This document shows positions 12,659 to 22,962 of a DNA stretch of 64,000 bases, piece after piece. Position 1 is the first letter of the stretch; every line of letters starts with the position of its first letter. The DNA lies in the NCBI RefSeq assembly GCF_905475395.1, contig NC_058338.1, positions 3,163,001-3,227,000 on the forward strand, given 5' to 3'. Position numbers and translations under genes: made by a program. The notes under the pieces were generated by a model that was given only the letters and a program-made list of their open reading frames with translations, was not told the origin of the DNA and did not search any database. Origin of the DNA: Chrysoperla carnea (lineage: Eukaryota > Arthropoda > Insecta > Neuroptera > Chrysopidae).

Positions 12659-15600
12659 CTAGGAGGGCATATGTGCAGGTGGTTGTTGAACAGATATAAT
12701 ATTATCTAAATTATGAATTCGTGATGGAATTACGGTTGGAACTGTGGATGAAACTGTTTGAGCAACACTACTACTACTAGTTACACTAAAACCATTTAAA
12801 TTTGGGAATACATCTGGCATGTGTGCCAACGATTCAACTAATGCATGTTCATCTAACAGCGAATCTAAAATGCCTTGAGTTTGTGACATTTTCTCTAATG
12901 ATTTCACATCTTGATTAACAGCTTCGAGAGCACGTTCTAATTCTTCGGTTTCTTCACGTGTCGGTTCATATACACCATTTCGATCAACTATAATTTTAAA
13001 TATTTTATCAGTAATTTTTAAGCTCAAATCAAAAAGAAACAAAATGAACCTCCAGAAACTTACTGGCAAATAAATCATTGAAAGCGTCCGGTGGTATTTG
13101 ATTAAAAACATTCGTCAAATCAGTTTCTTCTAATAATCTAGATGCTTGATTTACAAGTGCTTCCGCTGGTCCAGCTAATTCTAAAGGTAATTCCTCACCA
13201 ACTCCCAATACTTGAGCTACCATATCATCATCTGGCTCGTCACCGCCTGGATTTTAAATGTTTTATTTTTAAAATTATATCAAATTAAAAAAATCAATAA
13301 ATAAAAGAAAAGCATACCAAAATGATTTGGTGTAGATAATTCCGTAGATTCGGCAAGAGGATTTGAAAGTCCTAAATCGTCTGAACTATCGCATGCCGAT
13401 GATGTTTCAGCCACATTAATATCTGCTAAACATTCCGAAAAAAAACATAATAATTTTTAAATTTTTATAAAAGCCTGTCGGGGAAAATAATTATGGGGAA
13501 ATAACTTGGAGAGGGAATAATTTGAGGACTGCAGTCTTAAAACATTCATTAATGCGACTATAATAACTAAATAGAATAAAAATTTACCAGTAGATGATTT
13601 GGTTTCTGAGTGCAGTTGAACATGTTGTTTATCATGATGCTGATGCTGATGCAGATGATTATTGGACGTAGTTTTCGATACATGATGATGCTGTGATGAT
13701 AATGAAGATGAAGAAGAATGTTGTGATGACGATGGTCGTTTACGTTTCTTACTTCGTTTTTGTGGACGTATCATCGCTGATGGTTTCACTTTTTTACGTG
13801 GTTTCTTTGGTTTAACAACTTGACACATTTTATTATAATTATCACGTTTTCTTGCATGCTCGATACACAAAGGTAGTTCATGATTTAAATCAAACACTGG
13901 TATACAACATTGTGTGTTGTCAGCAAACTTTGCTGTACAATAATCATATAATAATTGATCCGAATTATACATTATATGACGTCCACAATGTCTTGTACAT
14001 GGTAGTGCTTGTGCTTTACAAGGGCCACCATCACCATCGTAAGAACACTGTCGTGGTGGTAATAAACCTGAGCTACTCGATCTGTTTTCAATTTGAAAAA
14101 GAAAAAAAAAACACCATAACCAAAAATTATACTTTTATTAATTATACAATAGAATCTCGATAACTCAAAACTCGATGGCGTAAAAATCTCTAAGAATCTT
14201 TTCAAATGGATCAAATGGATTACAAGATTAATCCTACGGACCCAAGAACCATTTGACATTGTTGCTCGTTTAAGAACTCGACCACGCTTTTTACGTCATA
14301 AGCACGTCAAAGAGAGTGAAAGTTTCCTTGACTTCCAACGACATTAAATGTAATAATATTAGTAGCAAAGCTAAGAATAACAGTTATTGGTAAATATTTA
14401 TTTAAAAAAAAAATCCACACTCACCGATGTTGTAAACGATCTCTAAACCTAGAATGTTGTTGTAAAATAATATTAGCTATTTGTGAACATTGCGTTCCTT
14501 GCATTGCTCCAATTAATTTAATCGTTCGATGACAATTCATATTATCATTAATCCTCTCCAATTTCTGTTTATATAATGCACGTGCCATCCGTTCACGATT
14601 CCTTTGTATATGCATCTCACGATCCACTCCAACCAGTGTACTCCAATGATTTATATTACCCAATGTCATAACACCTTCATCCATATCCGAATCATCGGTA
14701 TCCGATAAACTAAATGCATCACACACATTACCATACTGATATGGAGCATGCCAAACACGTTTTCGCGTTCGTATCCTAAATATGGAGAAAATTTATTAGT
14801 ACCACCATCAGTTTTAAAGAAAAATTATTGTAATGCACAAGAAAACAAAAATTTAAGCGACGAAAAACAGATTTTTGGCGTTAACTTCAACTAAAATGTT
14901 TAACTAAACTAAACTAAACTAAAAACGGTTAAATCGATATTCGAAGGCCAAATTTTTAACGAGTAGTTTTCGAGCTACGGGCGATCAAAGCTTTCTGTGA
15001 AACTGCGATTAAAGCTCCACATACGTTATAGTTATATAGCTCGTAGTTCAAAAACTATCTGTTAAAAAAATTTGTGGCCGTAAAACCTTTTGATCAGAAC
15101 GATCCGAAAAACATTTTGGGGATGGTTTGAAACAAACCACGCACATTGCCGCATGGTTTGCTTGTTTACGTACAAAATCTAATGTTTTCTCACAATAATA
15201 GAATAACAATATAAAAAGTGGGATAATTTGACCAAATCCAATTAAATAATTTTATACTTTTTTTTTTTTTTTTAAATTACTTCCATTAGTATCTGCCATG
15301 TTGCTGTCAAACATTTAGTTTTTTTTTTTATAAAAATATTGATTTAGTTTATTGATGTTTACCTTTGTAATGTTTCATGATGTGTTGTTTTTAAATTGAC
15401 ACGTCGTGTTTTAGTTAAATTATTACCCGTATCCGTAAATAATTTACGATACACTGTACTATTATTATCACTTATATCTATAATACTGGGCTTAACATCA
15501 ACAGAAGAAGATTCAATTTTTGTAATATTATTTGGTACAGGACTTATTTCTTTTTTATGTTTAACATTCACTTTATGTCGTGCAATTTGCGCTTGCAATT

Positions 15601-18013
15601 TGTTCATTGTTTTTGAACAGACACCACCACCACCATCATTATTATTATTTGTTTGTTTTTCACTTTTTATTAAATTAGGATTTAATAAAGCTAACGTGGT
15701 CGTGGTCGTATTGGTATTGGTATTATTAATATTAATATTATGTACATTATTTTTATTATTAGGTGAAGAGGATTGTGGTGGTTCTGTTTTAATTAATTGT
15801 TTTTTTAATAATGTTGCACTATTTAATAAATTTACTTCCGAGTCATGAAATGCATATGGATCATCGTATGATACTTCTTTTTTTATTAGAAACGAACATG
15901 AATTCGATGTGATTTTATTATTATCAACATATTTTAATGTTGAATGTGTTGTTGTTGTATCCTTATTGATTAATGATGGTATAGATGTGGTCGGTGATCG
16001 TTGAACACGCGGTACTGTTGTTGTTTTTGATGCAGTATTAACAACTCCATTGCATCTGAAAATATTTTTTTTAATTAAAAAGAAATTGTAAAGTTAATCA
16101 ATTTTTAGAAATCTCTATCTCTATATTATAAATGAGAAGTAACAATGTTTGTTTGTTTGTGTGTTTGTTATGCTTTCACGCTAAAACTACCGAATGGATT
16201 TGAAAGAAAGACTACAATAATTTAGCTCATACATCAGAATATTACATGAGCTATAATTTATAAAACTATATTTAAAAAAAATTAAATTTAATCTGACATT
16301 TTACTGCGCCTTCTATTAGCATCATTTTGAACCATAAACTCAATGAATTATGACTATTTGACATTTAAAAAAATTGAAAACTGTATATATATTTTACATG
16401 TGTAAAACAAACCCTACTATTATATCGAGTGTTATGAAAGGGAGATAGTGATAAATGAAAGTGGTAAAGGCTACAACGAAATGGGCATTACCAATCTTTA
16501 CTTTTAAGTCTAGAGAAGCGGGCGGGTATCAAGCTATCAGGGTCGTAACGAGGGTACATAGCGCCGATGGCAAATATAAAGGTTGTGACTTATATATATT
16601 GGGATCGGCTCTAACGATGTTGATGAAATATTCTATACTGGTAGTATTTAACATAAGAGTAAAGGCAAAATTGGGAATAGCAGACATAATCGTGCCGTTT
16701 TATCTTAAAGAGTCTGTACATTTAATTGATAAACTCTTTTAATTTATTCAAATGATTATCAAAATAAGTATTGATTTCTCTCAACGTTTCCGAGCAAAAC
16801 AAGGAACTTATTACTCTCCTAAATGATGCTGGGGTATTTTACATAAGAAACTGATTACAATTTTGATAAACCAAGTATGTAATCCACCTAAATTTGGGTC
16901 ATACTTTTCAAATATGTGATCAAAATTAACCTAACTCTAATGGGTTTCAAGAATGTGGAGTCCTAGTCCCGGAATTAAGCACATGCGTGATAGCTAGCGA
17001 AAAACAGATACCGTAGATGAAAAAAATGACCCAAAATTAGTGGGTTTTAAAAAAAATTCCAATAAAATCGGATCAAATTTGCTTGTGTTATCAAAAAAAT
17101 CGAATTTTTTAACTTTATGACGTCATCAAGTTCAAAAAAATTTAATTTTGCTCTATCACATCCAAATTTTATCCAACTTTGATAAACCAAGTATGTAATC
17201 CTACTAAATTTGGGCCATACTTTTCAAATTTGTGATCAAAATTAACTTAGCTCTAATTGGTTTCAAGAATTTGGAGTCCTGGTCCCGGAATTAAGCGCAT
17301 AAGTGTGAGCTAGAGAAAAAATGGCATCGCAACTGAAAAGAATGACCCAAAATTAGTGGGTTTCAAAAAAAATTCCAATAAAATCGGATCAAATATGCCT
17401 GTGTTATCAAAAAAAATTTAATTTTTTAACTTTATGACGTCATCAGAATCCAAAATATTTAATTTTGCTCTATCACATCCAAATTTTATCAAATTTTGAT
17501 AAACCAAGTATGTAATCCTACTAAATTTGGACCATACTTTTCAAATTTGTGATTAAAATTAACCGAGCTCTAATAGGTTGCAAGAATGTGGAGTCCTAGT
17601 CCCAGAATTAAGCATATGAGTGTGAGCTAGCAAAAAAAACAGACATCGAATCAAGATAAAATCGGACCAAGTTTTTCAGGGCTTAATCTTTTCGCCTAGT
17701 CTTCTTCGAGCATGATATTTTAGCAGCAAGTGAAATTTTTTTAATTTTTGATGCCGAAATCCAGCAACAAAAAAGTGCATGAAAAGGATGATCATAAAAA
17801 CTAGTTAATTTTTTTACAATTTCTTGAAATATCTTAAGAAAAGTGGCAAATATTCCTAACAACAAAACTGTCTTACACTTAATTAATTTATGCATATTTC
17901 CAAACAACCATAGATCATTATGCCTCATAAAAGAAGCATAAAAATGACTCAATTATTTGTTAATTATAACAAATTTCTTACCGAATATTTGTTGGTGCGG
18001 TCAAATTAAACAT
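12659..18013 (-). CDS. INO80D: INO80 chromatin-remodelling complex subunit D (seven coding exons)
   Basis: Exons on the minus strand in transcript order: 18013-17982, 16055-15363, 14775-14425, 14081-13588, 13425-13318, 13246-13064, 12987-12659. All junctions are GT-AG and the phases agree, giving 729 aa from the ATG at 18013. Matches to my memory of vertebrate INO80D, in order: the FNLTAPT start segment; DDPYAFHDSEVN; a C3HC3H-type zinc finger (exon from 14081) with CTRHCGRH, LLYDYCTAKFADNTQC and PLCIEHARKRDN; the basic KKPRKKVKPSAM stretch; and EETEELERALEAV near the C-terminus. His- and Ser-rich tracts follow the basic region. The protein is a regulatory subunit of the nuclear INO80 nucleosome remodeller. 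Oddity: vertebrate INO80D has another such finger before this start and I could not find it. The codons just upstream of the ATG read DEVT, as in the vertebrate protein, so further 5' exons may exist. Intron 1 (about 1.9 kb) holds a Helitron-like element and a 316-bp tandem array. Confidence 0.88.
16111..16539 (+). mobile_element. Non-autonomous Helitron-like element in INO80D intron 1
   Basis: Begins TCTATCTCTATATTATAAAT followed by a TTTG-rich stretch and ends GAAGCGGGCGGGTATCAAGC. Both ends resemble the elements at 39985-40436 and ending at 42832. It lies next to the 316-bp array. Confidence 0.55.
16855..17685 (+). repeat. ~316-bp tandem repeat array in INO80D intron 1, about 2.6 copies
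   Basis: The landmark AAATTTGGGTCATAC (with variants) recurs at a spacing of 316-317 bp (near 16896, 17212 and 17529). Each unit includes CTAATAGGTTTCAAGAATGT, GTGATAGCTAGC, CCCAAAATTAGTGGGTT and the palindrome TGACGTCA. Confidence 0.92.
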
Positions 18014-19366
18014 TGTGACTTCATCGCAAAATAACTCACTTATTTTGAATGGAACAATCTCTTACAAGTGGGGATAACAATTTCTATTGACGTTGTATTC
18101 CGATATGTCATTTTGAGCTATCAACAAAACATAATAATATTAAATAATTTTTATTACTTACAAACATAATTCAAATCAAAACAAATATTACGAAAAATTG
18201 TTGTATTTTATTTTGAAAGTTGTATATCAAGCGTAAACAACTTAACCAAAAAAATTAAAAAAAATTAATGACATTTACTATAAAATATACAAATTTTATC
18301 ATTACCAATTAATTACCTATAAATATTTATTAATTATTACATTAAATTGAAGGAAGTATTTGATTTATTTATGAATTTTATAAAGAAAACAGATTATGTA
18401 AACTCAAGTTGAATTATTATTGAACAAAAAAAACTTAAATAATGCTTATTAAAAATTATATTATTATTATCAGTCAAAATTTCATAAAAAACATGAATAT
18501 ATTAATTAAACACGTATAATCACGCTGAATAATTGCACATTAAAATTAATAAAAAAACACAAATTATTGTCCAATAATTAATGTTATTAGAATAGACTGA
18601 CAGTATAAAGCAAATGGCGGCGTACATAACAACATTTTATGGGTCTTTAATCACTAAATATTGGTAGCCTTTCATTTAAAATTGGTAGTAAATGGTAGAA
18701 ATTTAATGGCGGGATTATTTTAAAAGAAAAACCTGTAGCTCTTAGCTACAAAAAGTATAAACAAGCTCACAGCTTCTTCTTTTATCTAGCTAAATTTTAT
18801 AAACCTAATTATATTTATGATCGAGTTAAAAAGTTTACTTAAAAATTATCAATACTGCAATTGTTTTCTCTCTGTAAATTTAGCACCCGTTGTACACTTT
18901 TTCTGTAAGAAAAAGATAGGTAATCATTGTATGGGGATCATTGACGTTGTATACTTTAAAGTCAATGATGAGGATGCAAAATTTACCGAGAAACGACGTG
19001 CGATAAAATAAAAACGTCAAAAATATCTATGTTGGTAGCTGAAAAAAATTTAACTTTGAATTAAACTTCAAGCGATTCTAAATTCAATCACAATAGGGCT
19101 TTTCATTTAAAAAAGGATTCATTTTTATTTCGGATTCGGATAGATGTCAATTTAAGAAAGACATATTACATATCTTCTATCTTTATCAAAAGCGCTGTTT
19201 GAAAAAGGTAAAATATATTCGATTTTCCTTACTTGAATTTTGACAATTATCCGAAACAAAAGCAAATAATTATTGAAAAATCTTTTTTTTTCGTGTAAAC
19301 TCAGCTTTCAAATAAATGTACCGTGCATGAATTTTATTGGAGTCGTTTCCATGGTAACGATACACT
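18014..19366. other. Region between INO80D exon 1 and the MITE arm
   Basis: If INO80D has more 5' exons they could lie here or beyond, but no zinc-finger-like codons were found on the minus strand. A CAAATGGCGGCGTAC segment near 18612 is less A+T-rich and might mark a transcription start. The rest is A+T-rich. Confidence 0.4.
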
Positions 19367-19450
19367 ACTTTACATTGACGTTAAAGTTATATAGACTGAG
19401 TGTCAAACGATTTTAAGCGTGCTAACATCTGAGGTAATTGCTTAGGTTCA
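19367..19450 (+). repeat. Solo arm of the 1.9-kb MITE family
   Basis: TTGACGTTAAAGTTATATAG, then GTGTCAAACGATTTTAAGC and ACATCTGAGGTAATTGCTTA, match one arm of the element at 1893-2230. No second arm follows. Confidence 0.7.
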
Positions 19451-19682
19451 ATCATTCTTAATGCAACAAGTTTAATATTAATTGATATTTTTCAATAATT
19501 TTCATTTGACATTTACTATTAACATTTACATGTAAAGAATTGCAAATTAGTCATAACCTTAGATAATATATTTTAAGTCAAAACAGCCTTTTTTAATGCC
19601 AAAATATTACACTGGAAGCGCTGGTGTTGATTTTATTGTCCCTTGCATTGATTGATTACCATGACTACGTACACAATGAATA

Positions 19683-20194
19683 TAGTAAGAGAGCCCAAGA
19701 GAGGATTTTTGTAGTAACTCGAGCGCGTCAGATTAAGATATGGGGAGTTCCTTGGACTTTCCTTAGTATCTCCACCAAATATCAGCCATAATTAAGAGGG
19801 GACACGCGTAGGGCAGACGATCAGATTAGTAAAAACAAAATTGCGATATTTGAATTAACTCGAGCGCGTCAGATTAAGATATGGTGGGTTAGTTAATAGA
19901 TGTTAAAAAATGTACATTCCAATAATCTGACGATTTAAGCGAGACGCAAAGAAATGGGTGGCTTGCAAAGTTTGTTACCCGTAGTAACCCAAGCGAGATC
20001 AAAATTTTTTCATATTATTGAAATTTAGCATTTTTTAGCATGTAATTAACCCACCATATATTAATCTGACGCTCTCGAGTTAATCTAACCGTCTGCCCTA
20101 TGCGATTCCCCCCATATTTAGGGCTAATATTTGGTGGAGGTACTAAGGAAGGTCCAAGGAATCCCACAAATTCCCCTCTTGGGCTCCCCTACTA
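19683..20194. mobile_element. 512-bp foldback MITE with ~150-bp inverted arms
   Basis: The left arm starts TAGTAAGAGAGCCCAAGAG. The right arm ends CTCTTGGGCTCCCCTACTA. Further inside, TTGGACTTTCCTTAGTA pairs with TACTAAGGAAGGTCCAA and TAGGGCAGACGAT with the CCGTCTGCCCTA region. The right end is 190 bp before the F-box start codon, so it may lie in that gene's promoter. Confidence 0.85.
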
Positions 20195-20384
20195 ATAGAT
20201 GAGGTCGTAGACTTATTAGAAACATTTGGAGATGAGACAATTGTTGGTCGACGAACCTTTTTCTATTACTATTACTACTATTGCTATTATGAAAACTTTA
20301 TGAAAGCTAAAAAGTAAAATTATTAAGGATTTAAAATTTATTTTTCAAGAATCACACAAACAAGTTAAAGAATATTTATATAAA

Positions 20385-22307
20385 ATGAATGAAGAGACAA
20401 ATAATGGATTAATACTGAATAATCAATATTATTTACCAGCAGAAATATTATCATTGATATTAACTAAAGTTGATGTCACAACATTGTCAAAACATTGTAC
20501 ACTGGTATGTAAACAATGGAATGGAATTATTAAAGAAAATGTATGGAAATTAAAATGCGAACAAGAATTAATGGAAAATGATGAAAATAAACAGAAATTA
20601 CGACAATTGTTACGACAAAAACAATACTCTTATATTGTCTATCAAACTATCTTTATTCGAAATCAATCATTTTATACAAATTTAATAAAAAATTGGGATA
20701 ATTTAAAGTTTTGGAAAATATGTCGATATAGTATAAGTGTTTTTTCGTTAGAAGATATTAATGATAATATTTGTAAAATTACGGATGAAATGAAATTAAA
20801 TAATATTACAAAATGTTGGACACCAGCAATTCATCTGCCAATGCGTAAAATACAAATTATTGATTTATGTAAACGAACTGGTTTAACACAACAATTTATT
20901 GATGAATATCAACCACCAATTTATGTAAGTGATTGGTATGGAAATCGGCGGACGGAACATGTCACAAGTATTTATAAATTATGTGTCGTCTTATATGATA
21001 CGGATTACAATGAAATCGAACGTTGTAATTGTAATTTTTTGTTTGAATCGATTGTGGAACAAGGACAGGGTGGTTTTTTTCGAAAAGTATGTTTCATTTT
21101 TGTAAATAAAATCTGATGTTTATAATGGTATAGGCGTTGAGTGGGTTTCGGTTGAATTTACAGGTCCTACCGAAGAAGGAGTGTATTTCCATGCTCATCG
21201 CTCAGAGTGGGAGGAAATTTGATATAAACAAATTAATTGTTTAGGAGCTATAGCCGTATAAACAATTAATTTGTTTTTCAAATTTGCTCCCACTATGAAC
21301 GATGGGCAAGTTGCAAATTCAGATTCAGCGGGTCAAAATACGTCGAAATACTCCTTGATTGGTGGGATCTATCAATGCATACGAAACCCACTCAGCGCCT
21401 ACACTATAATACATGATAACACTTTCAAATTGCTAATAGTACAGTCAAAGATGTAACAGATTAACGAAAATGAAATAAATCGATCACTTTTTGCTAAAAT
21501 GTTTCGTTTTCGCCCGTATGAATTTTATGATTTTCATTATTTTTTTCCTCGGTCTTATAGCTCAAAAAAAAAAGAAAACAAAATTGATAGTCCGCCACCA
21601 AATTAGCAAAGAGTAACATTCATAATAAGAGTAATCACTAGCTAATTCTTACTGATGATGACTACTTGGTGAAAATACGTATTTTTAACACAGCCAAATT
21701 TGATCCGATTTTATTGGAATTTTTTTGAAACCCACTAATTTTGGGTAATTTTTTCAACTCCGATGTCAGTTTTTAGCTAACTATCAATTATGTGTTTAAT
21801 TCCATGAACAGGACTCCACCTTCTTGAAACCTAATAAAGCTAGAATTATTTTGATCACAAATTTGAAAAGTATGACCCAAATTTAGTAGGATAACACATT
21901 CCATCAGATTTGTGCATAAATGAGCGATTTTTTTCTTTTTCCTTAATTAGCCAATTTTTACTGTATTATAACTCAAATTTTATAATGAATATTTTCGTAA
22001 TAACTTTTAGGCTCAACATGTATTTAAAAATTATGGTAAAAATGTAAGATACGTTTATTTTTGGCATTCGGCTATTGATCGTATTCGAGAATGGAGAGAA
22101 GATCAATCCTGTTGTACTAAATATGCAGGTGCAAATGTACAATTATTTTATCCAAATGATACTCGTTTAGATCACGTGATCGATGGGAATTCACAACAAA
22201 AAATTCATAAAAATTGTCGTAAAGAATATTGTGAAGTTGAATGTATATCACAAATTCCTGAATATTTTACTAATAAAAGTACCTATAAAAATTGGTTTTT
22301 AAAATAG
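20385..22307 (+). CDS. F-box protein with FBA (F-box-associated) domain, FBXO2/6/44-like
   Basis: Two exons, 20385-21086 and 22011-22307, joined in phase 0 (donor AAA|GTATGT, acceptor CTTTTAG|GC), encode 332 aa. Residues about 15-60 form an F-box (LPAEILSLILTKV, then VCKQWNGIIKENVWK), which binds Skp1 in SCF ubiquitin ligases. Residues about 105-300 match the FBA domain of the glycoprotein-recognising FBXO2/FBXO6 group: VIDL-like IIDLCKRTG, a YQPPIYVSDWYGNR segment, and GKNVRYVYFWHSAIDR. In FBXO2 a Tyr-Trp pair near the end of this domain contacts chitobiose; here the equivalent appears to be Glu-Trp (IREW), so glycan binding is uncertain. A Cys- and Lys-containing tail of about 45 residues extends past the domain. 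The intron carries a foldback MITE and an inverted fragment of the 316-bp repeat. Likely cytosolic. It lies head-to-head with INO80D and tail-to-tail with the NUDT14-like gene. Confidence 0.88.
21121..21410. mobile_element. 290-bp palindromic MITE in the F-box intron
   Basis: The ends TAGGCGTTGAGTGGGTTTCG and CGAAACCCACTCAGCGCCTA are inverted copies, and the centre AACAAATTAATTGTTT pairs with AAACAATTAATTTGTTT. Almost the whole element is one imperfect hairpin. Confidence 0.85.
21690..21905 (-). repeat. Single partial unit of the 316-bp repeat in the F-box intron
   Basis: Minus-strand copy with AACCCACTAATTTTGGGT and AAAAGTATGACCCAAATTTA. It is truncated to about two thirds of a unit. The flanking 21590-21690 belongs to a second family also seen at 8755-8880. 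Confidence 0.8.
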
Positions 22308-22375
22308 TTAACTATTTAGTTTTTTTTTATTATTTAATATCATAGAATATCTATTTTGTATTCACACAGGGCCGG

Positions 22376-22800
22376 ATTAACCCTCAGCGGGGCCCTTGGC
22401 TACCATCAATTTGGGGGCCCTTTTTTCACGTCCGTTCCCTTCTTTTTTCGATTAAAAAATACAAACTTATATCTTTCAAAAGTAATAATATCAATAAAAT
22501 TACTATCTACATTTTAAACATGTCGTTTTCTACATTTGTTTTCGGCAAATTCATCAATTATATCATCAATATCGATTTTGTTCAATAAATCTGACTCAAT
22601 GCAAAGTATATCTAACATCTCGAGTCTCTCTTGTCGCGTTGTAGCGCTTTCAGTAGCTTTGATTCTTTTCAATTGCGAGAAGGATCGTTCGACAGAGTTC
22701 GGTGGTTTTGTTAATTCAAAATATGTGTCAGGAGTTAAGAGGGATTGTCGAGTCACTGAAAAACAAGTCAAAGAGTCATGGCAGAAAATATGTTTTTATT
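22376..22800 (-). mobile_element. hAT transposon relic with transposase C-terminal dimerisation segment
   Basis: An open frame on the minus strand, 22771-22514, reads VERSFSQLKRIKATES, then TRQERLEMLDILCIESDLL. This is the C-terminal dimerisation region of hAT-family transposases, as in domesticated ZMYM-type proteins. At 22376 lies CAGGGCCGGATTAACC followed by a G-rich stretch, typical of hAT terminal sequence. The rest of the transposase is missing, so this is a truncated 3' end. It sits between the convergent F-box and NUDT14-like genes and may supply their 3' flanks. Confidence 0.75.
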
Positions 22801-22962
22801 TACTGAAATAGTTTATAATTTTGACAAACTATTCAAATAGTGCACTTTTTTTGGACAGTTAATTTTTGGTATCAGATAATTTTTGGATAAATGTAAATTA
22901 TATCCAGAAATAATTGCTTTTGTTGAATACTGTGAACGTAACATTTTAAAAATTATTTTTTA

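Noticed and set aside
15396-15848. 150-codon plus-strand frame with hydrophobic, valine/leucine-rich peptide
   Set aside because: Antisense of the INO80D exon 15363-16055, which contains Asn/Thr-rich low-complexity sequence.
16455-16742. 95-codon plus-strand frame
   Set aside because: Starts inside the Helitron-like element in an INO80D intron; no domain recognised.
18817-19011. 64-codon plus-strand frame, and a minus-strand stretch (KKCTTGAKFTER) resembling part of the missing INO80D finger
   Set aside because: The resemblance is short, the frame stops within a few codons and no matching donor follows.
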